This document shows, in pieces, positions 54,022 to 63,624 of a stretch of DNA of 64,000 nucleotides; position 1 is the first letter of the stretch, and every line of letters starts with the position of its first letter. Position numbers and translations under genes: made by a program. The DNA is taken from positions 806,001 through 870,000 of the forward strand of contig NZ_JQNA01000002.1 in NCBI RefSeq assembly GCF_000745015.1, written 5' to 3'. This DNA is from Burkholderia sp. 9120 (GTDB lineage Bacteria; Pseudomonadota; Gammaproteobacteria; Burkholderiales; Burkholderiaceae). The notes beneath the pieces were generated by a model. The model had not been told where the DNA came from and made no database searches. It saw only the letters and a list, made by a program, of their open reading frames with translations.

Positions 54022-54495
54022 TCACGGACCATCTTTCCCAAATGCCCTACGGCACTTGGCAATCTTCTTCGATGTCGGGGGGACCGGGAGCGTGCGCATG
54101 TGGGCGCGCCACTCGTCGAATTTCGCACAGAAATCGTCCAGACCATCGTCCGTCGGTGCGTGCTGACGCCGCGACGGCTGCAAGGCATCAAGAATGGCCA
54201 TCGCGCGATTTACCGATACGTGCAGAGCGGCAACCAGTGGACCAAGCTGCATGTCCATTCGCTCGCCGAACGTATCAGGGTCAAGCTCATCGTCCCAAAC
54301 CGTAACGGTAATCCGGTCATTCATCAAGTTATCGTCGAGGTCGTCCCAGTCTCCGTAGCCGCACATCCGAGCGAATATGTTTCTGGCGCGAATCGTTGAC
54401 AGTCGTCGCACGCCCGCCACAAGGCTGAGCCGCTGTGCTATCTCTTCGGCGTAGCGCTTGGATGGGGGAAAGAAGACAGCATCCCAACCGTTCAT
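54022..54495 (-). CDS. Unknown protein beside tnsB
   Basis: A 157-residue soluble protein that I do not recognise. The N-terminal third (KRYAEEIAQRLSLVAG, then ARNIFARMCGYGDWDDLDDN) has an RxxGYxxWxxL-like helix pattern seen in small proteins of mobile elements. The rest is acidic, with the C-terminal RAHMRTLPVPP tail basic. It follows tnsB on the same strand (68 bp). At this place a tnsC gene would be expected, but there is no Walker motif, so it is not TnsC. Confidence 0.6.
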   Translation of the reverse strand: MNGWDAVFFPPSKRYAEEIAQRLSLVAGVRRLSTIRARNIFARMCGYGDWDDLDDNLMNDRITVTVWDDELDPDTFGERMDMQLGPLVAALHVSVNRAMAILDALQPSRRQHAPTDDGLDDFCAKFDEWRAHMRTLPVPPTSKKIAKCRRAFGKDGP

Positions 54496-54563
54496 AATAG
54501 GCTCCTAGAAAGAGCCGGCAACCCTGTGCGGGGAAGCCAGCCCATGACCTTCCTTCACGGGCG

Positions 54564-56936
54564 TTAATGAAGATGCGTCCCTGCATCGCCACGGCTACGC
54601 GCCAGCTTTTTCTCCCGGACTCTTGCCGCGTATGCTTGGTCAGCCGCAGTTGACTTTGACGGCTCCGTCGGCGAGGGCGCAACAAGCTGCTTGCTGTCAA
54701 TCCCGGCTGCAGCGGCCTGCTTCTCACCCCATTTGCGGTCAAACTGTGCCGTAGCCTTTGCCTTGGCGTCAGTTATAGAGGTCCCCTCGAGCTCGATAAC
54801 GTCGCCATTTGCCTGTAAGACCTGCTCGCGTGCAGTAATCTGTTCATCTTGTTCAACCGTCACGCGGTCACGGCTCGCCCGCCTTTTAGTGTCGGCTGCA
54901 GGCTTCAGCATGGAGGCAACTTCTAGCGTCATGTCGAGCTCCACCCAGGACATCTGGCGGATACGCGTGGCATCAGCCTCAATTAACTTTAGAAGGCCTT
55001 CCTCCCCGTTAGGCATTTTCCAGATGAGGCAGTGAGGACTTCCTTCCAAACGTTTGACGGAAACGAAAAGTGGACCGCGCTGTTCTTTGGGAATCTTTGC
55101 GTGGTTGTTCCAGAGCGCCGTCAGGTCCGCTGACTCATATCGAACCTTGCGCTTGAAATGGACCAATCCACGGCGGACCTTGTATCTCTTCCAAGGCACG
55201 AACCTGGCAAGCACGTCCCTTTCCGACCATTCCCTCCGTGCGTCACCTCGCCGCTTCAGCTGCGAAGCCTCAAAGTTTTGGGCTGGTGTGCCTTCCCAAC
55301 CTTCTTTCATCGCGGCGTAGCCACGCAGATACGACCTGTCTGCCGTAAGGTTGTGATGCTGCATCGCCCTATATATAAGCTTGTCGAGCTGCCGTATCGA
55401 TATACCACGCGCTCTTCTGGCACGTCTGCGCTCTTCCTGTTGAATCTTGTCATGCTTCCGGTTATGGCCGCTGGCTTCCTCCTCACAGAACTGCACCATC
55501 AACGAGTTGAAGTTCTCTCCTACCGGTTTGTAGTCTCCACGTCCGGGCGGTGCCAGTTCGAACGAGAGCCTCATCTCCCCGCAGGCAACCTGAACGTTCT
55601 CCTTCGCTGGTCCCGCACCGTTGTCGACAAACACTCCATCGATGTTTCCATGTACGAGCCCATCGCTCGACTCAAGCCCCAACTCTTTTGCCCGCTCGGC
55701 CTTGCTTAAGAAACATGAGGCGATGCATCTGCGGTATGCAACCGCGTTCTCACCTCTCAACACAATTTCTGCACCAAGCACTGCGTGACTGTTTCTGGAG
55801 ACCGCAAACACCACCTTAACTTGCGTGGTCTTCCACCTGTTCCTGACCTTCACCCTGACAAAAATCTTTGGAGTGAAACCGTCCACGTCGACAATCTCGA
55901 TTTTTCCTTGAGTGTAGTCAGTGGCCGTACCGACCCGAGCAGCGAAATACTGTTCGTGAATCACGGTTCGATTTCGAACGGCCACCAGGTTGTGCTCTAC
56001 ACTCAAGCGCCTCGAGTGGTAACGGAACGTGTCGACCGTCGGAATCTCGCGCTCGTCCATGTCCACGTAATGCTCAAGAACAAGCTTGGCGTAGGCCCTT
56101 GCCAAGCTTAAGCGCTGCTTGGCCCAATAGCGCGTCAGTACATCGACGAACTTCCGCTCATCATCGAGATTCGTAGGTCGACGCCGGTACTTGACTGGCT
56201 TCCCGGTTACTTCGCTTCGTCCCTTGGCTCGTGCCTCCTCATCGGACAATCGCCCCGGTTTGATTCGCAACGTCCCCACACGCGTCCTGATGCGCCCGCC
56301 TTTCTCGTTGTGTTGCGCCAGCATGGCCCCGGGCGCGCCCCCGAAGTGGCAAAATTGATGGAAGAGCTTTCTGACGTGCGACTCCCAGCCGCGCGGTTTG
56401 CCGAGCGTGTCTCGCACAAAGCGCTGCGCGTGCAGTCGCGCGTCGGTGTTCATGACCACATCATCATTGAACACCATGTCCTCTGCCCGACCCTCTCCGC
56501 CGACGTCCAGAAAGCAAAATGCTTGCATGATTCGCTGGCGCCATGCGAGGCCGTCAAGCCCTTTCTTGAGTTCTTTCGGGAGCTCGGTGAGCGGCTTTAT
56601 CATGTACTCGGGCACTACAGATTCGTCCGCGCGTCTGATGTCTTTCAGAGGCAGGTCTGGCGCGTCGGCGGACCACACAAACCACTCGCCCGGTCCCATT
56701 GGTGCGCCATTGGAGACGAGCTTCAACACATGAAGCTGTCTGTCGACTGCATTCCAGCAAATTGCCCGATAACGGACGTTTTCGCCATCGCGAAACCGCT
56801 TCAGCATCGCAAAGCGAAACAGACCTTTGGGCCATCCTTCCTGCGGTTGCTGAACACGCATTATCGTCGCAGCGTCCGCCGCGCGCGGCTTCAACCCGGA
56901 AACCGGTGTGAGCTTCTCAGTTTTGGAAAGGCTCAT
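54564..56936 (-). CDS. tnsB: TnsB-like transposase (DDE, Mu/Tn7 group)
   Basis: A 790-residue transposase that should cut the 3' ends and join them to target DNA. Asp350 (in KIEIVDVDGF), Asp438 (in GVFVDNGAG) and Glu474 (in RGDYKPVGENFNSL) form a credible DDE triad; the 88 and 36 residue spacings are like Tn7 TnsB. A beta-barrel and a basic C-terminal tail follow (SRDRVTVEQDEQITAREQVL). Its ATG overlaps the tnsA stop by four bases, so the two are coupled. The coding frame looks intact. Confidence 0.88.
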   Translation of the reverse strand: MSLSKTEKLTPVSGLKPRAADAATIMRVQQPQEGWPKGLFRFAMLKRFRDGENVRYRAICWNAVDRQLHVLKLVSNGAPMGPGEWFVWSADAPDLPLKDIRRADESVVPEYMIKPLTELPKELKKGLDGLAWRQRIMQAFCFLDVGGEGRAEDMVFNDDVVMNTDARLHAQRFVRDTLGKPRGWESHVRKLFHQFCHFGGAPGAMLAQHNEKGGRIRTRVGTLRIKPGRLSDEEARAKGRSEVTGKPVKYRRRPTNLDDERKFVDVLTRYWAKQRLSLARAYAKLVLEHYVDMDEREIPTVDTFRYHSRRLSVEHNLVAVRNRTVIHEQYFAARVGTATDYTQGKIEIVDVDGFTPKIFVRVKVRNRWKTTQVKVVFAVSRNSHAVLGAEIVLRGENAVAYRRCIASCFLSKAERAKELGLESSDGLVHGNIDGVFVDNGAGPAKENVQVACGEMRLSFELAPPGRGDYKPVGENFNSLMVQFCEEEASGHNRKHDKIQQEERRRARRARGISIRQLDKLIYRAMQHHNLTADRSYLRGYAAMKEGWEGTPAQNFEASQLKRRGDARREWSERDVLARFVPWKRYKVRRGLVHFKRKVRYESADLTALWNNHAKIPKEQRGPLFVSVKRLEGSPHCLIWKMPNGEEGLLKLIEADATRIRQMSWVELDMTLEVASMLKPAADTKRRASRDRVTVEQDEQITAREQVLQANGDVIELEGTSITDAKAKATAQFDRKWGEKQAAAAGIDSKQLVAPSPTEPSKSTAADQAYAARVREKKLARSRGDAGTHLH

Positions 56937-57919
56937 GTTGCTACCCCCCCTTTAACGGCGGCCCGCGTATGCCGGCCGCTGCGAACGAGGTGCAGCCTCA
57001 AGTCTGTATCCAGCTCGTAGTTGTGGTCAAGCTGGAGGAAGCCGTATGCAACCGAGGCCGCGAACCTGTGATACGCCTCGTCGAGACCAATGCACATCGT
57101 GCGCGATACGCGTTGCATGACCGCGTCCAGGCTACCTCGGTTGCTGCTACGAATGACAACCGGCGCAAACTCTTGCGCAGCAAAGTAGAGGGACGGAAGG
57201 TTTTGCTCGCGCGCGAAATTCAGGATGAGTCTCAAGTTTCCAAATTCCGTCATCGATATTGCGTCGCCTCGAATGAGCTCCCATGTCCATCCCCTCTCTG
57301 CCATCGCAGCACGTTCACGCTCCTCGCGCCGGAGTTGCTCGTCCGTCGGCAGGTAGCTGCCATGCTTCACGGAAATAGCGTGATATTTCAGCTTATAGTC
57401 TGGCGGCTGGACATACGTGACGATGACATCGATTGTCATCAGGTCCGAACGGCGCATGCGCTCACCCTTTGCGTCAGCTCGCCAGTACGCCTGCCGGTTG
57501 TAGATGCCGTACTGCTCGCGAAAGTCCCACACTGCCGGATGAAGTGCGAGCTTCACCATCACACGGAACTCGGACATCGACAGCGCCTGGTGCAGTCGGT
57601 CCAGCTTGAAACCAGGAATAATGGCGCGCGTGCTTGTCAATGGTGTACGCGCCTTGAGCAGCGGTGTGTATCTGTCCCCGTGCGGCCATCCAAACGGGTC
57701 GTGGGCCGGCAGAGCGATTTGGGACGGAGGCACGAAAGGCGGCGCCAAATCGAAGATATGAAATCCTTCCTTCGCTGTGACCGGGACCTCAGGAACGATG
57801 CCATCGTCGTACTCGAAGTCAGGCTGTCGCCAACGTTTGGCCGCGATGTCGAAAGGCGAGGTGTACGCATGTGACTGGCGGCCGCGCTCACCTGCGCAGC
57901 CAGTTTGACGCAAGACCAT
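56933..57919 (-). CDS. tnsA: TnsA-like endonuclease
   Basis: A 328-residue protein that should cut the 5' ends during cut-and-paste transposition. The restriction-enzyme-like core is visible: Glu117 in SMSEFRVMVKLALHP, then AVWDFREQYGIY, Asp164 in MTIDVIVTY, Lys185 in HAISVKHG. ATG 57919 has GGGAGG six bases upstream; a longer open frame above it belongs to the tniQ fragment. It is translated between the TniQ fragment and tnsB, an order that differs from Tn7 (tnsABCD). Confidence 0.88.
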   Translation of the reverse strand: MVLRQTGCAGERGRQSHAYTSPFDIAAKRWRQPDFEYDDGIVPEVPVTAKEGFHIFDLAPPFVPPSQIALPAHDPFGWPHGDRYTPLLKARTPLTSTRAIIPGFKLDRLHQALSMSEFRVMVKLALHPAVWDFREQYGIYNRQAYWRADAKGERMRRSDLMTIDVIVTYVQPPDYKLKYHAISVKHGSYLPTDEQLRREERERAAMAERGWTWELIRGDAISMTEFGNLRLILNFAREQNLPSLYFAAQEFAPVVIRSSNRGSLDAVMQRVSRTMCIGLDEAYHRFAASVAYGFLQLDHNYELDTDLRLHLVRSGRHTRAAVKGGVAT

Positions 57920-57929
57920 TGGAACCTCC

Positions 57930-59038
57930 CTAGCTGTTCGCGACGATGGAAGCGGACTGTGATGGCGACCGACGAAAGTGGGGTATGGAACTGCCCTTTG
58001 CTGGCCTCTCATACGACGCAATTCGTGCTCTCCACTCGGCAGGAGTTTCCGCATTTCGCTTCAGCGCTTCGGGCACACCTACCAGCTTCTCAGCCATTCC
58101 CTTGCCATGGAGCGCCTTGGGGCGGACGAATCCACGCTGTAGCGCGCCGTGGTCGATGCGATGGGGATACCGAGAAGCACGCAAAGATTCCCCACGCGTA
58201 TCGATGTACTCGACAAGCATCTCGGCGAGTGCCTGATTTCGAACGCCATTCTTCAGAACCATTGGCACGTCGTAGCCGGCTTCCGCAAGCGAGTTCTCTG
58301 TCAGGACATCGTTAGCCGTGGTCGGCAAAAGCCGCATCAGTTGGACGTGACTCAGCTCGAGACGCGCGCGGCGCAGTTCGTCGTACTGGGAGGCGTAGCG
58401 ACTGAACAAGCTCTTGTAGTTCCGGCTGATGTAGCTCTGGTGATACTTCGTCCAGTCCTTGCGCGGCATCCTTCTGTCAGGACTAGATTGCGTTGCTATG
58501 GTTGCCAGATTAGGTCCGTTCATAAAAATTTCCTCCACGTGGTCCCAGCTGTCGTTGAGTGCCCTGAGCATGCCGATTGCCTGGATTGGGTGACGAAGAA
58601 ACTGCCGCCCCTTCAGGATGTCTCCAAGCGTCTGGCTACGTTCAATTGAGATTCCCGTTCGCTCGACAAGCGGTCGGAGCGCATGCTGCGCGAAATATTC
58701 TTTGGTCGTATCCCAGAAGAACCTGCCGTCGCGTATGAGTCGATGCTTCATTGCCGCCTCCGCGATTGCCTTGGCAACGCTGGCATGGTTGAGATGAGGG
58801 AGGTAGCCCGGGTCCAAGAGCCTAGATGCAATTCGAGCGACCTCGACTTCTGTTTCGGCATGTTTGTCTGAGAGTGATGTGACCTCAGCAATGGGTTTGA
58901 GACCGCAACCACAGTGATATCCGGCGTGCAGGACCCGCTCGGGATGCTTCTCGTAGTCCATGCATAGTTCGCAAGCTTCATACAGCGGCAGACCGTGAAG
59001 TCCGCAAAACATGCTTCCGGGCAGCAGATGGTCTCGAC
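57930..59038 (-). pseudogene. TniQ/TnsD-like targeting gene, 5' end lost at an IS21 insertion
   Basis: About 369 codons of a TnsD-type target-site protein. The preserved part starts with SRDHLLPGSMFCGLHGLPLY (equivalent to the zinc-finger motif RDWYLPxxxxCPKHG of TnsD), then CELC and HCGCG, a helical body, RKDWTKYHQSYI and an Arg/Ser-rich end. The N-terminal TniQ domain and the first CPxC half of the zinc finger are absent. The first 24 residues of the open frame that runs to 59111 come from the IS21 end, so they are not part of the original protein. Target selection is presumably lost. Confidence 0.8.
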
Positions 59039-59142
59039 TGTTGATTTGCACTGAATTCTGACCCACCTGACACGGTGATTTGCATCGAATATTGACCCAC
59101 GTGGAACACACTGGCCCGCTGTGCAGCTAGCGGGAGAACGGA

Positions 59143-60669
59143 GTGATCGACATGGCAATATTGAGCATCATCCGACGCTGGCATTATCGCGATCATGTCT
59201 CGCTACGCGAGATCGCCAAACGGCTTGGCGTTTCAAGAAACACCGTCAGGCGCTATATACGTGCCGGCACCGTAGTGCCCACCTATCCGGAACGGCAGAG
59301 CCCGAGCAAGCTCGACGGATTTGCGGCCAAGCTCGCCGGCTGGTTAAAGACGGAAGCAAACCGGCCGCGCAAACAGCGCAGAACCCTCAAGCAGATTTAC
59401 GCTGACCTCACCGTGTTGGGATTCACAGGGTCCTACGACCGGGTCGCCGCCTTTGCGCGCCGCTGGCGACAGGAGCAGCAGGAGCAGGCAAGGAGCGCAG
59501 CACGTGGCACCTTTGTGCCGCTGACCTTTGCACCCGGAGAAGCATTCCAGTTCGACTGGAGCGAGGACTGGGCCGTGATCAACGGCGAGCGCACCAAGTT
59601 GCAGGTTGCGCAGTTCAAGCTCAGTCACAGCCGGGCGTTCTTCCTGAGGGCCTATCTGCTGCAAACCCACGAGATGCTGTTCGACGCTCACTACCACGCG
59701 TTCGTGGCGTGGGGCGGCATTCCGCGCCGTGGCATATATGACAACATGAAGACCGCTGTCGACAAGGTTCGTCGTGGCAAGCTGCGGGACGTCAACGCGC
59801 GCTTCAGCGCCATGGTCAGTCACTATCTGTTTGACGCCGAATTCTGCAATCCGGCCTCAGGCTGGGAGAAGGGGCAGATCGAGAAGAACGTTCAGGACAG
59901 CCGTCACCGGCTGTGGCAACGCGTGCCGGCGTTCGGTTCGCTCTCTGCATTAAACGACTGGCTGGCCGACCAGTGTGTCCTGCTCTGGCAGCAGACGCAG
60001 CACCCTGAGCAGGACACAACGATCTGGGACGCGTGGTCGGTCGAGCGACCCCATCTGATGCCGGTCGGCCAGGCATTCGACGGCTTTGTCGAGCACACCA
60101 AACTCGTCTCGCCCACGTGTCTGGTGAGTTTCGACCGCAACCGGTATAGCGTGCCGGCGGCATTTGCGAACCGGCCCATCAGCCTGCACGTCTACGCGGC
60201 CCAGCTCGTCTTCGTCGCCGAAGGGCAGGTCATCGCGGAGCACGTCCGGCGTATCAACCGCAGCCATGATCGCGGAGAAACCATCTACGACTGGCGTCAT
60301 TACCTCGCAGTCCTGCAGCGCAAGCCTGGAGCATTGCGCAACGGCGCGCCGTTCGCAGAGTTTCCTGCCGCCTTCAAGCGGCTGCAGACAATCCTGCTGA
60401 AGCACGCCGGTGGCGACCGGGAGATGGTCGAGATACTGGCGCTGGTGCTGCTGCACGACGAACAGGCCGTACTCACCGCCGTCGAGCTGGCACTTGAGGC
60501 CGGTGCGCCCTCAAAGCAAACGGTGATGAACGTCCTGAGCCGGCTGCTTGACGGGGCTCCCGTGCCTCCGCTGCAGACGCCCCAGGCCTTCGCCCTGCGC
60601 GTCGAGCCGCAAGCCAACGTCGGCCGTTATGACGACCTGAGAGGCCGGGAGGATCATCATGCAGCCTGA
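59143..60669 (+). CDS. istA: IS21-family transposase IstA
   Basis: A 508-residue DDE transposase. It starts with an HTH ([20 protein letters not shown]), and the catalytic core has Asp in [12 protein letters not shown], Asp in [12 protein letters not shown] and Glu in [11 protein letters not shown]. The start is GTG 59143 (GGGAGA before it) or ATG 59152 (CGGAG before it). The end overlaps istB by 11 bases, as usual for IS21. It looks intact and probably active. Confidence 0.95.
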   Translation: MIDMAILSIIRRWHYRDHVSLREIAKRLGVSRNTVRRYIRAGTVVPTYPERQSPSKLDGFAAKLAGWLKTEANRPRKQRRTLKQIYADLTVLGFTGSYDRVAAFARRWRQEQQEQARSAARGTFVPLTFAPGEAFQFDWSEDWAVINGERTKLQVAQFKLSHSRAFFLRAYLLQTHEMLFDAHYHAFVAWGGIPRRGIYDNMKTAVDKVRRGKLRDVNARFSAMVSHYLFDAEFCNPASGWEKGQIEKNVQDSRHRLWQRVPAFGSLSALNDWLADQCVLLWQQTQHPEQDTTIWDAWSVERPHLMPVGQAFDGFVEHTKLVSPTCLVSFDRNRYSVPAAFANRPISLHVYAAQLVFVAEGQVIAEHVRRINRSHDRGETIYDWRHYLAVLQRKPGALRNGAPFAEFPAAFKRLQTILLKHAGGDREMVEILALVLLHDEQAVLTAVELALEAGAPSKQTVMNVLSRLLDGAPVPPLQTPQAFALRVEPQANVGRYDDLRGREDHHAA

Positions 60670-61435
60670 CGCCATGATGGAAATGCTCAAGTCACTGAAG
60701 CTGCACGGCATGGCCCAGGCGCTTGGCGAGCTGGCCGCGCAGGATTCCCCCGCGTACAAGTCGGCATCGCTAGTTCTGGCAGGTCTGCTCAAGGCGGAGA
60801 TGGCGGCCCGTGAGGTACGTTCACTGGCCTATCAGATGAAGGTCGCCCGCTTCCCGGCGTATCGGGATCTCAACGGCTTTGACTTCGGTTGCAGCGATGT
60901 CAACGAAGCAACCGTGCGTCAGTTGCATCGGTGTGAGTTCATGACATCGGCACACAACGTCGTGCTGGTCGGCGGACCGGGCACGGGCAAAACGCATCTG
61001 GCGACGGCGATTGGCGTGCAGGCGATCGAACATGATCGAAGCCGCGTGCGTTTCTTCTCCACCATTGAACTCGTCAATGCGCTTGAGCAGGAGAAGCTGA
61101 CTGGAAAGCCTGGGCAACTGGCTGTGCGTCTAATGTACGCCGACCTCGTCATCCTCGACGAACTGGGTTATCTGCCGTTCAGCCAGACCGGGGGCGCCTT
61201 GCTCTTCCATCTACTGAGCAAACTCTACGAGCGCACGAGCGTCGTCATCACAACCAATCTGAGCTTCTCTGAGTGGGCCAACGTCTTCGGCGACGCGAAG
61301 ATGACCACGGCGCTGCTCGACCGGCTCACACACCACTGCCACATTGTAGAAACCGGCAACGATAGCTATCGTTTCAGGAACAGCACGACACAGCCTGAAA
61401 AGGAGAGAAAACGAACCCCGAAACACCCAACCTGA
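60659..61435 (+). CDS. istB: IS21-family ATPase IstB
   Basis: A 258-residue AAA+ helper that picks the target and activates IstA. Walker A is [16 protein letters not shown] near residue 104, Walker B is [13 protein letters not shown] near 163, and [13 protein letters not shown] near 201 is typical for the family. The C-terminal Lys/Arg tail ([10 protein letters not shown]) suits DNA binding. It overlaps istA by 11 bases. Confidence 0.95.
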   Translation: MQPDAMMEMLKSLKLHGMAQALGELAAQDSPAYKSASLVLAGLLKAEMAAREVRSLAYQMKVARFPAYRDLNGFDFGCSDVNEATVRQLHRCEFMTSAHNVVLVGGPGTGKTHLATAIGVQAIEHDRSRVRFFSTIELVNALEQEKLTGKPGQLAVRLMYADLVILDELGYLPFSQTGGALLFHLLSKLYERTSVVITTNLSFSEWANVFGDAKMTTALLDRLTHHCHIVETGNDSYRFRNSTTQPEKERKRTPKHPT

Positions 61436-61508
61436 ACCCCAAAACTGGATCAAAGGGTGGGTCAGTATTCGATGCAAATCCTGGGTCCGGATTCAGTGCA
61501 AATCGACA

Positions 61509-61872
61509 TGCTCGCTTCAAGGTGGTTGACGTAAGCGACTTTAATCGCGAAGGCGAAGCGCTCTTGCACACTCAAACATTACATCCTCAGCCGACGCGCT
61601 GGCCTAGCTTACTTCGCTGGCGGTCTCCAGGCGCTGTCTACGCCAACGGCACAGGTGCAAAATACATCAGAGAGCGCCACGCGCTGATTTCCGCCAGCAT
61701 CTATCCTTTTAAAAAGGAGCGTGCGCGATAGAGCGACAACCGGACTGGGCCGGAGCAGGTTCAACGTTGCTTGCACAACCCTGTGAATGCCCCTTCCGTT
61801 GACAACGACGAGGAATCGGCGGCCCTGAGGAGTATCGGAGCGGTACTCGGCTCGCTTGCTGGCAATCAAACA
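61509..61872. other. Unassigned stretch between IS21 and the DUF6527 gene
   Basis: 364 bp right of the IS21 end. If the IS had simply inserted, the lost 5' part of the TniQ gene should be here on the minus strand. Short peptides can be read (for example MYFAPVPLA, near 61667), but each frame is closed by stops and I see no clear TniQ domain. It may be a decayed remnant or the downstream region of the Ubl operon. Confidence 0.4.
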
Positions 61873-62214
61873 TTATTGACACCACTGAATCCTCCCGCCT
61901 CTGACAAAGAAGTGGCTCTTGCATCCAACCGTGCGGTCGACCGATGGGGCTAAGGTAGGAAAACGCATATCCTTCTCGACCAAGGTCCACCGCGGACGCT
62001 GCTCCTGCATCATCGACAACTGGATGGTGTCACCACACCCGCACGGGCACTTCAGCGCTGCAAGCCAGTAATGGCCGCCCTCACCGACTGCATACACTGT
62101 CTTTGATACAAGCAGGTCCGGCAGTTCTTCGACAGCAACTACGCGGTAACGGCCGCGCATCGAATCGTAATATGCGACCGCCTTCTTCCACAGGCCCTCG
62201 AAAAGATTCGCCAT
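61873..62214 (-). CDS. DUF6527-like small Cys/His protein of the Ubl module
   Basis: A 113-residue protein. The signature is LKCPCGCGDTIQL (Cys56, Cys58, Cys60), then PTLAPSVDR and CKSHFFVRGGRIQWC (Cys98, His101, Cys112), which I recognise as the DUF6527 pattern and which could bind a zinc ion. Such genes are often next to E1/JAB and E2-like genes in bacterial ubiquitin-like clusters. It starts 3 bp after the E1/JAB stop, so it is the third gene of the operon. Exact function unknown. Confidence 0.75.
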   Translation of the reverse strand: MANLFEGLWKKAVAYYDSMRGRYRVVAVEELPDLLVSKTVYAVGEGGHYWLAALKCPCGCGDTIQLSMMQEQRPRWTLVEKDMRFPTLAPSVDRTVGCKSHFFVRGGRIQWCQ

Positions 62215-62217
62215 CGT

Positions 62218-63624
62218 TTAAAGTCCCATGATTCCGAGAAGTGGTTCCGCTGTGCCATACCCGACGCGTTTCGCAAAAGCTGGGCAGGCTTCGCCGTCCC
62301 CTTCATTGCTACTAGCCAGTGGGTCGGAAAGGCTGATGCGACGCTGGGCAAACGTTGAGTTCGGGTCGGCACGATACAGCGTCAGACGCGCAAGCATCTC
62401 ATTGACCGCGTATGCAGCCACCAGCATGTTCAAAGAAATTACCGCCGGGCGGTCCACGTTCACGCCACGAACGTATCCAGCCTTTGCCATTTCCTTATAC
62501 CGCTCTGGTTCCTGCTTTTTCATGAACGCAGCATCAAGGTCGGCTTGCGAGTACACGCCACGACTGATGAGACTTGAGCCGCCGGGGAGCACGGTGTGAA
62601 CCGCCCCGCAGACCTGGTCGACGCCGCCCTTCCCGTCCGCATCGATTCGAACACCAAGGTCGATGAGCGGAATCAGGAAGTGCGTAGCAATCTTGTTAAC
62701 GATATGGCGACCGTCAACTGAATCTACGCATCCGAAGAGGATGTCGCATTCGGACAAGGCGAGGATTGCTTCGCGTTCGCCAATGTCTTTTTCCAACGGG
62801 GAGACCGTCGTGCCCAGCTCCATCGCAAGAATGGCTTCGCGCGCGCGGTCGACTTTGCTGCGACCTGCCGCAGCATCACAACCGCGTGAGTTCAGAATGC
62901 GATTAAGGTTTTTCCGCTCAAGATGGTCGGGGTCGACAGGTACGACTTCACCCACGCAGTTTCGTGCAAGTTGTTCAAGAACGATGCTGCCGGTGCCAGA
63001 TGCGCCGACCACGCCGATACGCAACTGACGCAGCGTCCGATACGTGCCTTCGCCGAATGTCTGGATGAGTCGCACAGCGTGCTCCGGCACCTGCTCCCCG
63101 TCGCGAGGCACGTCGCAGGGGCGTATGAATTCAAAATCATCGCCGGCGATGCGGAACATGTCGATTGGATTTCCCAGAATGCCGTCTTGGACGTTTCGCC
63201 CGAAGAATTGACTGTCCGGCAACATAACGACGCTGGCGCGCATGTCGCTATTGTCGAGCACATCGTCCACAGCTTTGAAGAAAGCTCGGTCGGAAGCATC
63301 GTCGTATTTCGAAAACTCCGGGTGGCCGCCGGGATGGCTATGAAACTTGACGACGGTGAGCTTCCGCTGCATGGCTCGATTGAGAGCCGGGAGCACCGAT
63401 TCGACGGACCACACCACTGCGTCAGGCTCGCGAACGCGGCACGCATCGTACGGGACTTCAATGATTTCATGCACGAGCAGCTGACTTCTGCTCGTACCAA
63501 CTGCCTGCCCGCACAATGCGATTGCAACCGCCTCCTTACCGTCACCGGGAAAGAGGTGACGGCGCAACTGGTCGCGGTGCTTCCCGGACAAGGCCAGTAC
63601 CGAGAGCAAGTCGCTGGTATTCAT
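62218..63624 (-). CDS. E1-like adenylyltransferase (ThiF) fused to a JAB isopeptidase domain
   Basis: A 468-residue two-domain enzyme. Residues about 25-150 form a JAB/JAMM metalloprotease: Glu31, then His95-Ser96-His97, seven residues, Ser105, two residues, Asp108, a perfect JAMM motif. Residues about 185-440 form a ThiF/E1 adenylation domain: VVGASGTGS (207-212 Gly-rich loop), VDPDHLERKNLNRI (Asp231 and Arg242), CVDSVDGRHIVNK. The region after LPGGSSLIS carries no Cys, where many E1-like enzymes have the catalytic or zinc Cys. It should activate a ubiquitin-like tail and also trim or remove it. The start overlaps the E2-like stop by four bases. Confidence 0.9.
   Translation of the reverse strand: MNTSDLLSVLALSGKHRDQLRRHLFPGDGKEAVAIALCGQAVGTSRSQLLVHEIIEVPYDACRVREPDAVVWSVESVLPALNRAMQRKLTVVKFHSHPGGHPEFSKYDDASDRAFFKAVDDVLDNSDMRASVVMLPDSQFFGRNVQDGILGNPIDMFRIAGDDFEFIRPCDVPRDGEQVPEHAVRLIQTFGEGTYRTLRQLRIGVVGASGTGSIVLEQLARNCVGEVVPVDPDHLERKNLNRILNSRGCDAAAGRSKVDRAREAILAMELGTTVSPLEKDIGEREAILALSECDILFGCVDSVDGRHIVNKIATHFLIPLIDLGVRIDADGKGGVDQVCGAVHTVLPGGSSLISRGVYSQADLDAAFMKKQEPERYKEMAKAGYVRGVNVDRPAVISLNMLVAAYAVNEMLARLTLYRADPNSTFAQRRISLSDPLASSNEGDGEACPAFAKRVGYGTAEPLLGIMGL

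Larger units (their letters stand above)
59039..61508 (+). mobile_element. IS21-family insertion sequence
   Basis: A complete element of about 2470 bp with istA and istB. The ends match as inverted repeats (TGTTGATTTGCACTGAAT at the left; the right end is the inverse of TGTCGATTTGCACTGAAT). Each end carries two copies of a GATTTGCAnnGAAT..GACCCA unit: 59043-59066 and 59077-59100 on the left, 61457-61480 and 61482-61504 inverted on the right. Multiple terminal repeats are typical of IS21. No matching target-site duplication is visible: the left flank ends TCTCGAC and the right begins TGCTCGC. Confidence 0.92.

Noticed and set aside
54022..54495. Considered as tnsC
   Set aside because: Only 157 residues, no Walker A or B motif.
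59039..59111. N-terminal 24 residues of the open frame at 57930-59111 as part of the TniQ protein
   Set aside because: This part is translated from the IS21 terminal repeat and was not in the original gene.
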